DNA of 46,918 nucleotides from Sphingomonadales bacterium (GTDB lineage Bacteria; Bacteroidota; Bacteroidia; UBA7662): NCBI GenBank assembly GCA_016872215.1, contig VHAX01000016.1, positions 1 to 46,918 of the forward strand, read 5' to 3'. Shown piece by piece: positions 26,125 to 35,755 of this stretch (position 1 is its first letter; each line of letters starts with the position of its first letter). The notes under the pieces were generated by a model. It saw only the letters and a program-made list of their open reading frames with translations, ran no database searches and was not told where the DNA came from. The position numbers and the translations under genes were made by a program.

Positions 26125-29100
26125 ATGAAACAACTCCTACGATTCGCCATTTTTTCCCTATTGGTGTCCATTCCGGCCATAAAAGCTATTGCGCAGCCGA
26201 TCAATTTGCCGCCCGGTGTCACCCTCCGATATTTCACTTCATTTGAGAATCCCAATCCCTTTAATTGTGCTATTTCGGTAGGAAATCCGGGATTTACAAT
26301 AGACACGGCTCTCCGTTTCCCCATCATTGCCGGACAGTCGGTACGTGGACGCATGGGCGTTGCGCAGAGCAGTACACTCACTACATGTACTTTTTCAACA
26401 TTGGGACAGTACAAAGTATGGCTTGATTTTGCCCACATTGCCAAAATCGAGCAGATTGACTCTGCGGTAATTCAGTATTCCATAAACAATGGAACTACCT
26501 GGACCAACCTAACAGGTCAGACCTGCCGCTATTTTGGTGCGTCGTCGTATTTCCGGACTGCCAATAAGTTCACCCAGCAGGCCTATCCAGTGGAATGGCA
26601 ACTGGCTAGTACGGGCGCAATTCCTCAGAACAACAACACTTGGTGGAAAAACGAGCGTTTCGATATTTCCCTTGCAGTAGGTAATCAACCCAATGTTATG
26701 TTACGGTTCTTCATGTCCGACCGCAACAACAACGCCATGGGATCCCCCAACGCTGCTTATGGTTGGTTGTTGGATAGCATTCTGGTGACCTCGGCATTCT
26801 CGGAATTGATTCCACCGCTCATCACGCACACCCCGATTAGCGGTATGCAGTTCAATATCGGTCAGATCATCACCGCCACTGTTCGTGATAGTTTCGGTTG
26901 CGATTCAACAGGCATAGCGGATGTTTGGCTGTTTTACAAGAAAAATTCAAATCCAATCGATTCCCTGATCATGAACCGTACGGGTACGACTCTCAACTGG
27001 ACACGTGCTTTAGATACAAGCCGTGTGGCGGATGGGGATACGGTTCGCTATTACATCCGTGCGAAGGATTCATCGCCTTCTGGCAACATTAAATATTTTC
27101 CCAATCAGGTGAACCCTGGCGACAGTTTCATTACTTATTTGGCCTCATTTTTTCCAACTATTGGCGGACATACTGCTATTCAAGGACAACAATTCTCTCC
27201 TGGTCCCTTTGCCATAACAGCCAATTTCACAGATGCTTCGGGTATAGATTCGGCCATATTGAACTATCGGATCAATCAGGGTCCGTGGATCAAGCGGCGA
27301 ATGCTTCCTGTGCTTCCTGTGAGCAGCAACAACTACAGGGATACCATCCATACAGTGGATGGCGACACCGTACGCTACTATCTTGAGGCGGTGGATGGTT
27401 CGCTCCGTCGTTTCCGGGCTTTCCTCCCCAACCGCAATGTATCGCCCGATACTTCTTGGCTGTTCATTGCCTCTGGTCCACCCGACGTCACATGGCCACA
27501 ATCCTCCAACCAGTGTGATGTGTTTTTAGGTTCCATCTTTTCGTATGGCCCGTTCACCATCGGTCTGAGAGCACTCGATGGATCCGGAATCGATACCGCT
27601 ATTTTGTTCTACAAAGTAAACCAGGGCCCTTGGCTTCAGGCCGGAATGACACGCAATACCGTGGCCAACGCATTTTGTAACTGGCAAGCCACCATTACCC
27701 CCACTGTCACCAACCTCGACACGGTTTTCTACTATGCGAGGGTACAAGACGCGTCTGTTCGCAACAATTTCACAATTTCGCCCCCGGCCACATCCCCCCG
27801 ATTCTTTATCACCCTAGGCCCTACAACATTGCCCTACACCGACAACTTTGATGTGAGTGATTTATGGACCGGTTATATTGCCAGTGGAAGTGTTACCAAT
27901 CCTGCCCTCACTCTTGGTGGCTGGAACCGGGGAGCCCCGGCCAAAAGCATTATCAATTCTGCCCGTTCGGCTCCGAATGCGTGGGTGACCGGGGCATTGA
28001 ATGCCGATTACCCGGCCAATTCCTGGTATATTTTGGAGTCACCCGTGTTCACATTTGCACAGGCACAAAACGTGATATTGTCGTTTTGGCAGCGCCGGGA
28101 ATTCGGTGCCGGCGATGGCTTCTGGATCGAATATACGGTCAACCCCAATAGTGTTCCCCCTACATGGACTAAACTGGGTAATGCATCGGCAACCGACACC
28201 AATCAGACTGATTGGTATAGTGTCAGTGATATTGCCGGACTCACCGGAGCCTCCGGAGGCGCGTGGGCTGGTAGTTCAAATGGGTGGGTGCGCTCGGAAC
28301 GTCGATTGAGCGAAACCAATCTTCAAGGTGTGAATCGACCAGTTCCAAATGATAAGGTTAAATTCCGCTTTGTATTCCGCTCTAACGCCACGGCTCAGGG
28401 CAATGGGGTGGCGATCGACGACATCAGCATCACATTCCCTCCGCTGGTTGACCTCGCTGTGACTTCAATAGCCTCCAATTCGGCGAATTTACCTGTGACC
28501 ATAGTCAACAACAATTTCCAGAGGATTGCAGGTGATAAGTTGGTATTGTTTTCACGCTTTCGAAATTTTGGAAGATCTGTCATAGATACAATCATACCCG
28601 TAGTGGTCGAATTGGGTACATACCGCGACACGACCTTTATCAATACGCGCATCAATCCGAACGCCTTTGGTCCGTCTTTCACCACAGCCTTCCGTCTGGA
28701 TACCATACCATCTGTTCCTGAGGGATGGTTTACGGTTCGGGTCTATTCAATTTTCCCTAATGACGAGAACCTGTCCAATGATACTCTTTCAGTACAAATG
28801 TATGGTGTGCCTCTGCGTACAGTAGGATACCTTGATAATTTTGATGGCTCATTCGATGAATGGATGACTATTCCCGTGGGCACCAGTCCGATTGTTTGGC
28901 AACGAGGAATACCCACTGGTACCCAATTGAATTCAGCATTCACGACACCCAATGTCTGGGCCACGAATTTATCAGGCGTGCCGGCAGCCAATGCGGTCGC
29001 CTATTTATATTCCCCCATTATTCGGTTCAACAATATTGTGAACTCTACGGTGCGTTTTCGAATGAACAAGCGTTTGGCCGGAAGCGGAGCCATACGATTG

Positions 29101-31896
29101 AGCTGGGCCGATACACTGAGTAACACCTGGCAGATTCTCGGAGGTATTGCCGATGGTTCCAGCCCCAATCAGACATGGTACAGCAGTTCCGTGGCCATTG
29201 GTGCTGTAAGTGGAGCGGCATGGACTCAAACATCGGCCGATACAGGATACATTACCCATATGCTAAGGCTTCCCACATCTTTCAATTACCGAGCGGGAAG
29301 GGGGGTACGGTTCCGATTTGAATTCAAAAGCGGCACGGCCGAAGGTGTAGTGATCGATAATTTTGAGATTTTGCCTCCGCCGCCCGTTGAACTGGAACTC
29401 ATTGGGGTAACTGCCCCTGGAATTGGCAATTGCTTACCCGTGATAAGTGGTGATAGTTTGAGGGCTGTTGATACCGTTTCCGTTTTGGTTCGGAATAATG
29501 GCGGCGACACGCTGCGGTCGATTCCATTCAATATTAGTTTATCGACGGGCACCACAGTAGGGCCTCTTTTGTGGCCGACCGACTACATCCATCTTGATAC
29601 GATTGCACCCAACCAAACCAAGTTGATTCGTTTGCTGCGTGGTTTAAATTCACCTGCTCCAGGCTGTTACACTTTGCGTGCATTCCACCGATTGCCAACC
29701 GATACGGTACGACGAAACGACACCGCCAGTCGATCTGTCCGGGCCATACCTGCGCTCGATTTGATGGTGGTGAACATTCTCGAGCCGGCATCTTCTATCT
29801 GTCACCCCGCAGGCCCCACACGTGTGCGTGTAGTGGTACGGAACATTGGCCATACCGCATCCGGTAGTTTCAATTTGGGGTATAGATTAGCCTCAGGTGC
29901 TACACAGACCCAATCATTGACCCGCATAATACAGCCTAAGGGGTATGACACAATTACTTTGTCGACGCCTATTAATGTACTGTTGGGACCCGATACGCTC
30001 AGGGTGTTCGTGCGAAACGTTTCGGATCCTGTACCCAACAACGACACACTTATTCGTTATCTCGTGGGCTCTCCTCCTATTCGTTTGATCCACACCAATT
30101 CCTTCGATGTCTTCAATCCACTGGGTCTGTATTGCCTCGCACCCTCTTCCATAGGGCTCGCAACGCCAATTCCTGCCGTAACGGGGGGTAGTGGTAAGGC
30201 TTTGATTTTGGAGGGTTCTGGAGGCACCTGGGATGCGGCCGTGCCTTTGCCTTCTTTGGGTGGAGTCTGGAATGCGAATTACAACCCTGATCGTTTGCGT
30301 CAGGTGGCTATGCCGGTTGCAAGTACGGTGAACGATACTAACCTACACATCCGATTCCGTCTGCAGCAAATACTGCGTGCTTCGGGAACTTCGGGTGCTG
30401 GTAATGTCTATTTGCGGGTATTGGTAAACGGCCAGCAGGTCTACAACGCACCCGCCCGCACCGCGGCCGGTACCTTCCAGTCGCTCGAGAATGTTTCCCT
30501 CAAAGGGTTTTACACACCAGGCGAGCCATTTTTATTGGAAATTCAGGGCAAGTCAAATTTCTCATACAGTACCAATGCTTCTCTGAGGGCTAATGCCAAC
30601 ATTATCGATGATTTGTTTATCTACCACAGACACGCTCAAGGTGCTGAGGTCATGGAGGTCATCTACAACAAACCATTCCCTTCGGCCACCGATACGGTTC
30701 TGGCATCAGCTAGGATTAGGAACAATGGCGACAATACCCTCAACACTGTTGACGCACGATTGACCTTGAACGGTTTAGCGGTTCCGGGGGGCACACTCAC
30801 CATTAGCAATTTGAACCTTGGGTTTATGGCGGATACCCTCTTCCAGTTTCAGGCGCCCTTCTTCCTGAATGAGGGCACCAATACCATCTGTGCCGAAGTT
30901 TTCCAGCCAAATGGTACTTCGGATGAGTATCCCTTCAACGACACAGCGTGTACGGAGGCGATTGGATTCCCAGTCATCAGTTCGTTCCCCTATTGCAACA
31001 ACTTCGACGGATCTCTGCCGGAGTGGCTCACCCGTAACTGGTCGACCCTGCGCAGCAGTGGCAACAGTTGGACCAAGGGAACGCCTGGTAAGGGTTTCAT
31101 CAATGGTGCGGCCAGCGGCGCTAATTGCTGGTATATTGATACAGACAGTACTTATAGTCCGTACGACTCCTCTGCATTGTTCACCCCCATCTTCAGCGTG
31201 CAGCAGGGCTCTTGCTACCGGGTGAGTTTTAAAACCAAGTTTTTGACGGACTTTTGGGCCAACAACATTGCAAATGCACCGCTGCATGGTGATGGTGGAA
31301 CTATTGAGTATTCCACCAATGGAGGAATCCGGTTCCTGAATTGGGGTGAAATCGATACCATCACCTTTAATTGGTATAATAACGTGGTACATTCGTTGAA
31401 AGACTATACCGTATCACCAAGCAATGCTGGTTTTGGATGGTCGGGCCAGAGCGATAGTGCGTGGATGGATATGTCGCACATTTTCAATACCATCAGTACC
31501 AGTCGCGTGATTTTCCGTTTCAAGTTTGCATCGGATGATGCTTTCCAGGGTGAGGGTTTCGCCGTCGATGATTTTTGTTTCGAGGAAGTTTCCGCACCAT
31601 GCGATCTTGTTTCGGTTGAGGATTTAACCCGCGATGGATTTGTCCTGTACCCCAATTATCCAAATCCGTTCTCGGGTTCAACCCGGATCCGCTATGAGTT
31701 GTCGGAGGGCGCTAAAACGCAGTTGTTGATCCAGGATTTGTCGGGCCGTGTCTTGTGGCAGGGTCAACCGGAGCGGCGCGAAGCGGGCATGCATGAGGAG
31801 GAAGTCAATCTTGCTCATCTGCAGTCAGGGATCTACCTCTATACATTGCGGGCCGATGGAGTTTCGAAGACACGCAAAATGATTTTGACCCGGTAA
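26125..31896 (+). CDS. Giant secreted protein with T9SS type A sorting domain
   Basis: 1923 residues. The signal peptide ends near AIKAIAQP (about residue 24). Residues 230-560 contain three similar modules carrying SGIDSAILNYRINQGPW-like wording. Three MAM-like beta-sandwich modules start with a DNFD or NNFDGS phrase (about residues 570, 900 and 1620) and contain a GWNRGAP or WTKGTPG loop. CARDB-type modules (LVRNNGGDTL, VVVRNIGHTASG) lie near 775, 1085, 1210 and 1520. From about residue 1840 (LYPNYPNPFSGSTRIRY to the end) it has a type A sorting domain, so export by the type IX system is expected. No enzyme motif was recognised; adhesion or matrix function is a guess. Confidence 0.9.
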   Translation: MKQLLRFAIFSLLVSIPAIKAIAQPINLPPGVTLRYFTSFENPNPFNCAISVGNPGFTIDTALRFPIIAGQSVRGRMGVAQSSTLTTCTFSTLGQYKVWLDFAHIAKIEQIDSAVIQYSINNGTTWTNLTGQTCRYFGASSYFRTANKFTQQAYPVEWQLASTGAIPQNNNTWWKNERFDISLAVGNQPNVMLRFFMSDRNNNAMGSPNAAYGWLLDSILVTSAFSELIPPLITHTPISGMQFNIGQIITATVRDSFGCDSTGIADVWLFYKKNSNPIDSLIMNRTGTTLNWTRALDTSRVADGDTVRYYIRAKDSSPSGNIKYFPNQVNPGDSFITYLASFFPTIGGHTAIQGQQFSPGPFAITANFTDASGIDSAILNYRINQGPWIKRRMLPVLPVSSNNYRDTIHTVDGDTVRYYLEAVDGSLRRFRAFLPNRNVSPDTSWLFIASGPPDVTWPQSSNQCDVFLGSIFSYGPFTIGLRALDGSGIDTAILFYKVNQGPWLQAGMTRNTVANAFCNWQATITPTVTNLDTVFYYARVQDASVRNNFTISPPATSPRFFITLGPTTLPYTDNFDVSDLWTGYIASGSVTNPALTLGGWNRGAPAKSIINSARSAPNAWVTGALNADYPANSWYILESPVFTFAQAQNVILSFWQRREFGAGDGFWIEYTVNPNSVPPTWTKLGNASATDTNQTDWYSVSDIAGLTGASGGAWAGSSNGWVRSERRLSETNLQGVNRPVPNDKVKFRFVFRSNATAQGNGVAIDDISITFPPLVDLAVTSIASNSANLPVTIVNNNFQRIAGDKLVLFSRFRNFGRSVIDTIIPVVVELGTYRDTTFINTRINPNAFGPSFTTAFRLDTIPSVPEGWFTVRVYSIFPNDENLSNDTLSVQMYGVPLRTVGYLDNFDGSFDEWMTIPVGTSPIVWQRGIPTGTQLNSAFTTPNVWATNLSGVPAANAVAYLYSPIIRFNNIVNSTVRFRMNKRLAGSGAIRLSWADTLSNTWQILGGIADGSSPNQTWYSSSVAIGAVSGAAWTQTSADTGYITHMLRLPTSFNYRAGRGVRFRFEFKSGTAEGVVIDNFEILPPPPVELELIGVTAPGIGNCLPVISGDSLRAVDTVSVLVRNNGGDTLRSIPFNISLSTGTTVGPLLWPTDYIHLDTIAPNQTKLIRLLRGLNSPAPGCYTLRAFHRLPTDTVRRNDTASRSVRAIPALDLMVVNILEPASSICHPAGPTRVRVVVRNIGHTASGSFNLGYRLASGATQTQSLTRIIQPKGYDTITLSTPINVLLGPDTLRVFVRNVSDPVPNNDTLIRYLVGSPPIRLIHTNSFDVFNPLGLYCLAPSSIGLATPIPAVTGGSGKALILEGSGGTWDAAVPLPSLGGVWNANYNPDRLRQVAMPVASTVNDTNLHIRFRLQQILRASGTSGAGNVYLRVLVNGQQVYNAPARTAAGTFQSLENVSLKGFYTPGEPFLLEIQGKSNFSYSTNASLRANANIIDDLFIYHRHAQGAEVMEVIYNKPFPSATDTVLASARIRNNGDNTLNTVDARLTLNGLAVPGGTLTISNLNLGFMADTLFQFQAPFFLNEGTNTICAEVFQPNGTSDEYPFNDTACTEAIGFPVISSFPYCNNFDGSLPEWLTRNWSTLRSSGNSWTKGTPGKGFINGAASGANCWYIDTDSTYSPYDSSALFTPIFSVQQGSCYRVSFKTKFLTDFWANNIANAPLHGDGGTIEYSTNGGIRFLNWGEIDTITFNWYNNVVHSLKDYTVSPSNAGFGWSGQSDSAWMDMSHIFNTISTSRVIFRFKFASDDAFQGEGFAVDDFCFEEVSAPCDLVSVEDLTRDGFVLYPNYPNPFSGSTRIRYELSEGAKTQLLIQDLSGRVLWQGQPERREAGMHEEEVNLAHLQSGIYLYTLRADGVSKTRKMILTR

Positions 31897-31921
31897 GGTA
31901 TTCGTTTCTTCAATTTTTCCG

Positions 31922-31929
31922 TACATTTG
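31922..31929 (+). promoter_or_regulatory. -7 box (TACATTTG) of rpmE
   Basis: TACATTTG fits TAnnTTTG exactly and is followed by C. TTCG at 31901-31904 (17-base spacing) is a possible -33. It lies 26 bases before the rpmE ATG. Confidence 0.55.
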
Positions 31930-31955
31930 CGCCTCTTTAAGGAATTTACTCGATT

Positions 31956-32204
31956 ATGAAAAAGAATATTCATCCATCCAACTATCGTCTTGTCGTGTTT
32001 CGGGATATGTCGAACGATTATATGTTCCTCGGAAAATCGACAGCTGAGTCCCGGGATATTGTCAAGTGGGAAGACGGCAACGAGTATCCGCTAATTAAAT
32101 TGGATATTTCGCACACATCTCACCCATTTTTTACCGGCAGACAGGTGTTGGTCGATACCGCGGGCCGCGTAGATAAGTTCAACCAGCGCTACCGCAACAA
32201 GTAA
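31956..32204 (+). CDS. rpmE: 50S ribosomal protein L31, type B
   Basis: 82 residues matching the zinc-free type B L31 (rpmE2/ykgM type): MKKNIHPSNYRLVVFRDMSN, LDISHTSHPFFTGRQ, then VDTAGRVDKFNQRYRNK. The CxxC zinc ligands of type A are absent. It has its own promoter box and a strong terminator 24 bases after the stop, so it is a single-gene unit. Confidence 0.97.
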   Translation: MKKNIHPSNYRLVVFRDMSNDYMFLGKSTAESRDIVKWEDGNEYPLIKLDISHTSHPFFTGRQVLVDTAGRVDKFNQRYRNK

Positions 32205-32227
32205 CTTATGGCATTTGTCCATATTTT

Positions 32228-32252
32228 AAACCCTCTTCGGAGGGTTTTTTTG
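32228..32252 (+). terminator. Intrinsic terminator after rpmE
   Basis: Stem AAACCCTC (32228-32235) / GAGGGTTT (32240-32247), loop TTCG, followed by Ts to 32251. It lies inside the longest possible reading frame of the next gene, which argues that this gene starts downstream. Confidence 0.85.
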
Positions 32253-33566
32253 TCGAAAGGATTTGTTCGGACATGGGTTCTGATTGTGGGATTAGGATTG
32301 TTTGATTCTGTGCATGCAGGTGATACCCTGAGGGTTATGACCTACAATCTGTTGTACTTCGGTTCATCGACTTCCGATTGCACACCCTCCATTAACGTAC
32401 AATCAGTGAAGGAGGGGCACCTCCGCACGATCATTCCTTATGTACACCCACACATAATCGGTTTCCAGGAGGTTGGGCCAAGCAGCGCGGTTACCCTTTC
32501 CATTCTAAATAATGTTCTGAATACGGCGGGTGAAACACGTTGGGCGCGTGCCAACCTGATGAATCCATCGGGCTCATCGATAGTTAGTATTTTGTATTAC
32601 GACAATCAGAAATTGGGTGTATCACGACAATTCCCCATTTCTACACCCGTGCGTGACATCATGTATTACCGCATGTTCTACCGACAGATTCCTCCTTCGG
32701 GCGACACCATATGGTTAAATGTGGTGGTCCTCCACTTGAAGGCAGGTTCCTCTCCATCTGATACGGCAACCCGCGCTCAGGAAACAGCGGAACTGATGTT
32801 GTACCTCGATCAGCAGAACCTCAACGAGAATCTGCTTGTGATGGGCGACATGAATGTAACCTCCAGCAGTGAATTGGCCTATAGTCAGTTGGTGAATCAT
32901 CCACTGCCCGACAATCGCCTATATGATCCCATTAACCGACCCGGAACGTGGAACAACAACAGCGCTTTTGCCCTGTGGCATACCCAGTCGACCCGCACCA
33001 GCGGAACGGTTTGTTTCTCGGGCGGCGGACTCGACGATCGCTTCGACCAGATTTTGGTGAACCGGCGCGTTTTAGGCGATTCCGCAGGGGTGCGCTACAT
33101 CCCAGGTAGTTACCGGAGCATCGGAAATGATGGTCAACGTTTCCAGGGTAATGTGCAGTCACCCTTCAACAGTTCGGTGCCGGTCGCGGTGGCCAATGCG
33201 CTGTTCAATGTCTCCGATCACCTGCCCGTCGTATTAGATGTGCAAATTACCCCGTCCTTCGGCTCAACCATCCGGGAATGGAATGCCGGGGGAATACCCT
33301 GCCGGTGCGGACCAACCGAGGATGGCTCTTTTCTTTGTGAATGGAAGGACATCCCACCCGGACACTGGGTAGGCCAATACCGCTGGACGCTTGTCGAGCC
33401 GGGTGGGCGTGTATTGAAAAGTGACCGGTGGGAGATTGAAGCGGGAAGTGTAAAGCAACAAATTGATACAAGAGACCTGTCGCCCGGATTTTATATGTTG
33501 AAGCTAATGCACCTTGCAAGCGGTCAGATCAAGGTCTTCCGCCACATACAGACGGGATTAAACTAA
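32250..33566 (+). CDS. Secreted endonuclease/exonuclease/phosphatase-family protein
   Basis: Metal-dependent phosphoesterase fold (DNase I-like). Catalytic blocks in order: VMTYNLLYF, Glu in IGFQEVG, VVVLHLKAG, GDMNVTSSSELAYS and the terminal SDHLPVVLD. The longest frame starts at the ATG at 32208, but its first 14 codons are the rpmE terminator. The TTG at 32250 gives a clean signal peptide (MSKGFVRTWVLIVGLGLFDS, cleaved after VHA), so I prefer it. The last 90 residues (YRWTLVEPGGRVLKSDRW, IDTRDLSPGFYMLKL) resemble a divergent T9SS sorting domain. Substrate is unknown. The stop overlaps the engB stop by four bases. Confidence 0.83.
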   Translation: MSKGFVRTWVLIVGLGLFDSVHAGDTLRVMTYNLLYFGSSTSDCTPSINVQSVKEGHLRTIIPYVHPHIIGFQEVGPSSAVTLSILNNVLNTAGETRWARANLMNPSGSSIVSILYYDNQKLGVSRQFPISTPVRDIMYYRMFYRQIPPSGDTIWLNVVVLHLKAGSSPSDTATRAQETAELMLYLDQQNLNENLLVMGDMNVTSSSELAYSQLVNHPLPDNRLYDPINRPGTWNNNSAFALWHTQSTRTSGTVCFSGGGLDDRFDQILVNRRVLGDSAGVRYIPGSYRSIGNDGQRFQGNVQSPFNSSVPVAVANALFNVSDHLPVVLDVQITPSFGSTIREWNAGGIPCRCGPTEDGSFLCEWKDIPPGHWVGQYRWTLVEPGGRVLKSDRWEIEAGSVKQQIDTRDLSPGFYMLKLMHLASGQIKVFRHIQTGLN

Positions 33567-34180
33567 CCCTTCAGTTTTGCTGGAGCACGAAATAAGTGGG
33601 ATTGTTCCATTACAAACTCCAGGATCTCTTCGCGACCGCGGCCCGTTTCCGAGGATGACCAGAAGTAGCATTGTGGAATACATGGGAGTGCTGCGAGAAA
33701 TACCCCCGTTTGTTTTTTGAGCGCGGTCGACTTCAACTTGTCGGTTTTTGTGAAGACAATGGCGAAAGGACGGTGATATTGTGATAATAGCCGCGCAAAT
33801 TCCAGATCATTGGGTCTCGGTTCCACCCGGCAGTCGATCAATAACAGCACAAAACACAGGTTTGATCTTTTGGCCAGATAAGACTTCAGGTGCTTCGACC
33901 ATTCATTCCGTATATTCTGTGAAACACGGGCATAGCCATAGCCGGGTAGATCGGCGAGATATGCACGATCCCCCACTTTATAGTGGTTTATGGTTTGCGT
34001 TTTACCCGGCTGTCCCGAGGTTCGCGCCAGTCCCTTATGACCCGCCAACATATTGATCAGAGATGACTTCCCCACATTCGACCGGCCGGCAACTGCGAAC
34101 TCAGCCCGGTCTGCGGTAGGCATCTTCGATTGGTCGAGTTGACTCGACACATACTCAAATGGGGGTGGGGTTGACTTCAT
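33563..34180 (-). CDS. engB: Ribosome biogenesis GTPase EngB (YsxC)
   Basis: A 205-residue TRAFAC GTPase needed for 50S subunit assembly. G1 is GRSNVGKSS; switch residues lie in TSGQPGKTQTINHY; G3 is DLPGYGYA; G4 is TKTD (IVFTKTDKL); and the G5 region is WSSSETGRG. I use the ATG at 34180 (MKSTPPPFEYVSSQLD), which is family-like; a further in-frame ATG at 34228 overlaps the promoter box. It is convergent with the phosphoesterase gene. Confidence 0.95.
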   Translation of the reverse strand: MKSTPPPFEYVSSQLDQSKMPTADRAEFAVAGRSNVGKSSLINMLAGHKGLARTSGQPGKTQTINHYKVGDRAYLADLPGYGYARVSQNIRNEWSKHLKSYLAKRSNLCFVLLLIDCRVEPRPNDLEFARLLSQYHRPFAIVFTKTDKLKSTALKKQTGVFLAALPCIPQCYFWSSSETGRGREEILEFVMEQSHLFRAPAKLKG

Positions 34181-34185
34181 CCGGA

Positions 34186-34193
34186 CAAAGGTA
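34186..34193 (-). promoter_or_regulatory. -7 box (TACCTTTG) of engB
   Basis: On the minus strand TACCTTTG matches TAnnTTTG. It ends six bases before the ATG at 34180, so the transcript would be leaderless or nearly so. Confidence 0.4.
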
Positions 34194-34255
34194 AGACTCG
34201 GGCATACAATATGTTGACAAACCGACACGGGTGACTTAAAGGGGTCTATTTACCC

Positions 34256-34263
34256 TATATTTG
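34256..34263 (+). promoter_or_regulatory. -7 box (TATATTTG) of ubiE
   Basis: TATATTTG followed by C, 36 bases before the ubiE ATG. No strong -33 TTTG lies at 17-20 bases. Confidence 0.5.
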
Positions 34264-34298
34264 CAACTTTTTAATGCTAAAAGCGTTTCTTCTAGCCG

Positions 34299-35054
34299 AT
34301 GCACCAGTCAATCAACCCACCTCAATTGCCCAGCATAACCCCATATCCAGGTCAATCCGGCACCAAAAAAGAGCAGGTCGCGGAAATGTTCGACTCCATA
34401 TCGGGGCGATACGATCTACTCAATCGAGTTTTATCGCTCGGCATCGATATCCAATGGCGTCGTCGTGTGCTTAAGTTGCTGAGGCCACACGCCCCCAAAC
34501 GCATATTAGATGTGGCCACCGGCACGGGGGATTTGGCTATTGGTCTTCTTCAATTGAATCCGAAGGAGGTAGTGGGTCTCGATCTTTCTTCCGGAATGCT
34601 TGCTCAGGCCGATCAGAAGGTGAAGAAAAGGGGACTGGCATCGAAAATCCGGTTTATTGAGGGCGACAGCGAGCAGCTGCCTTTCGCACAGGATTATTTT
34701 GATGCCGTTACGGTGGCCTTTGGGGTGCGCAATTTTGAGCATCTCGAAAAAGGATTGTCGGAAATGGCGCGGGTGGTTAAACGAGGTGGACACATTGCCA
34801 TACTCGAATTCTCGCGCTCGCGTGTACCCCTGGTTGCCCCACTGTTCAAATTGTATTTCCACCACATATTACCCGCCTTGGGGCGATGGGTGTCGCGCGA
34901 TGCATCGGCCTACACTTATCTGCCTGCCTCTGTCGAAGTCTTTCCGGAAGGGGAAGATTTCCTGAAGATCATACACAAATCGGGATTTGCTGAGGCACGC
35001 CAGGAGCGATTAACCTTCGGAATATGCACCCTATACACCGCACAAAAGCCATGA
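34299..35054 (+). CDS. ubiE: Demethylmenaquinone methyltransferase UbiE/MenG
   Basis: A 251-residue class I SAM-dependent C-methyltransferase, last step of menaquinone synthesis. Signatures: VAEMFDSISGRYDLLNRVLS, LGIDIQWRRR, SAM motif I LDVATGTGDLAIGL, VTVAFGVRNFEHLEKGL and GGHIAILEFSRSR. Menaquinone is the expected quinone in this phylum, so the MenG role is the relevant one. The stop overlaps the porT start (ATGA), so translation is coupled. Confidence 0.95.
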   Translation: MHQSINPPQLPSITPYPGQSGTKKEQVAEMFDSISGRYDLLNRVLSLGIDIQWRRRVLKLLRPHAPKRILDVATGTGDLAIGLLQLNPKEVVGLDLSSGMLAQADQKVKKRGLASKIRFIEGDSEQLPFAQDYFDAVTVAFGVRNFEHLEKGLSEMARVVKRGGHIAILEFSRSRVPLVAPLFKLYFHHILPALGRWVSRDASAYTYLPASVEVFPEGEDFLKIIHKSGFAEARQERLTFGICTLYTAQKP

Positions 35055-35755
35055 GTATGTGTCTAAAATTACTGTATTCGCCATTTTTTGTTGTAGCTGT
35101 AATCGGTTTGACCGGGAAGTTAGTCAGCGCACAAAGGAATTTTAGTCACTACGACGAAAAGGCTGTCCATTTCGGTTTCCTGGTGGGCCTCAACAGTAGT
35201 GGCTTTGCCATGAGTCTGGATGACGCTGTATTGGAACGCGACGACAGTTTGCGCTATGTGCGCTCGGGCCATGGTCCCGGCTTCCAGCTCGGGGTGGTCA
35301 GTGATTTTCGTTTGGCCGAGCACGCTGCCCTCCGCTTTACGCCTACCCTGATGTTTCTGCAGAGAGATATGTACTATAGTTACACCCGCCCCGGCAGCGA
35401 TCTGCGAAAATCAGTACAAATGGCGAATGTCGACCTTCCTTTATTGTTCAAGTGGCGCTCCGACCGGATTCGTAATTATAGAATGTATGTGATTGGCGGG
35501 TTCAAATACAGCATTGACATGGCCTCTCAGGAGCGTGTGGTCGACGATGTTGAGCGGGTGAAGCTCAGGCGCCACGATTATTCCTTCGATGTGGGGGTGG
35601 GTATGGATCTGTATTTCCCCTTCTTTAAAATGTCGCCCGAACTGCGTTTTTCCCAAGGGATCAGAAACACCCTTGTGCCCGAAAAGCACATTTACAGTGC
35701 CCCACTCGATGCTCTGCTGGGCCGCACGATTATTTTGTCATTTCATTTCGAGTGA
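35051..35755 (+). CDS. porT: Type IX secretion/gliding protein PorT
   Basis: A 234-residue outer-membrane beta-barrel protein. A signal peptide spans about residues 1-28 (LLYSPFFVVAVIGLTGKLVS, then AQ). The mature part alternates polar and hydrophobic residues with turns typical of an eight-stranded barrel (HFGFLVGLNSSGF, LRFTPTLMFLQRDMYYSY, ANVDLPLLFKWRS, MSPELRFSQGIRNTL) and ends in an aromatic outer-membrane signature (FHFE). PorT is required for T9SS export. The ubiE-porT pair is conserved in Bacteroidota, which backs the call. The ATG at 35051 overlaps the ubiE stop. Confidence 0.88.
   Translation: MSMCLKLLYSPFFVVAVIGLTGKLVSAQRNFSHYDEKAVHFGFLVGLNSSGFAMSLDDAVLERDDSLRYVRSGHGPGFQLGVVSDFRLAEHAALRFTPTLMFLQRDMYYSYTRPGSDLRKSVQMANVDLPLLFKWRSDRIRNYRMYVIGGFKYSIDMASQERVVDDVERVKLRRHDYSFDVGVGMDLYFPFFKMSPELRFSQGIRNTLVPEKHIYSAPLDALLGRTIILSFHFE

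Noticed and set aside
30775-31392. 205-codon minus-strand frame within the giant cargo gene
   Set aside because: It lies fully inside the well-supported 1923-residue frame and has no domain features.
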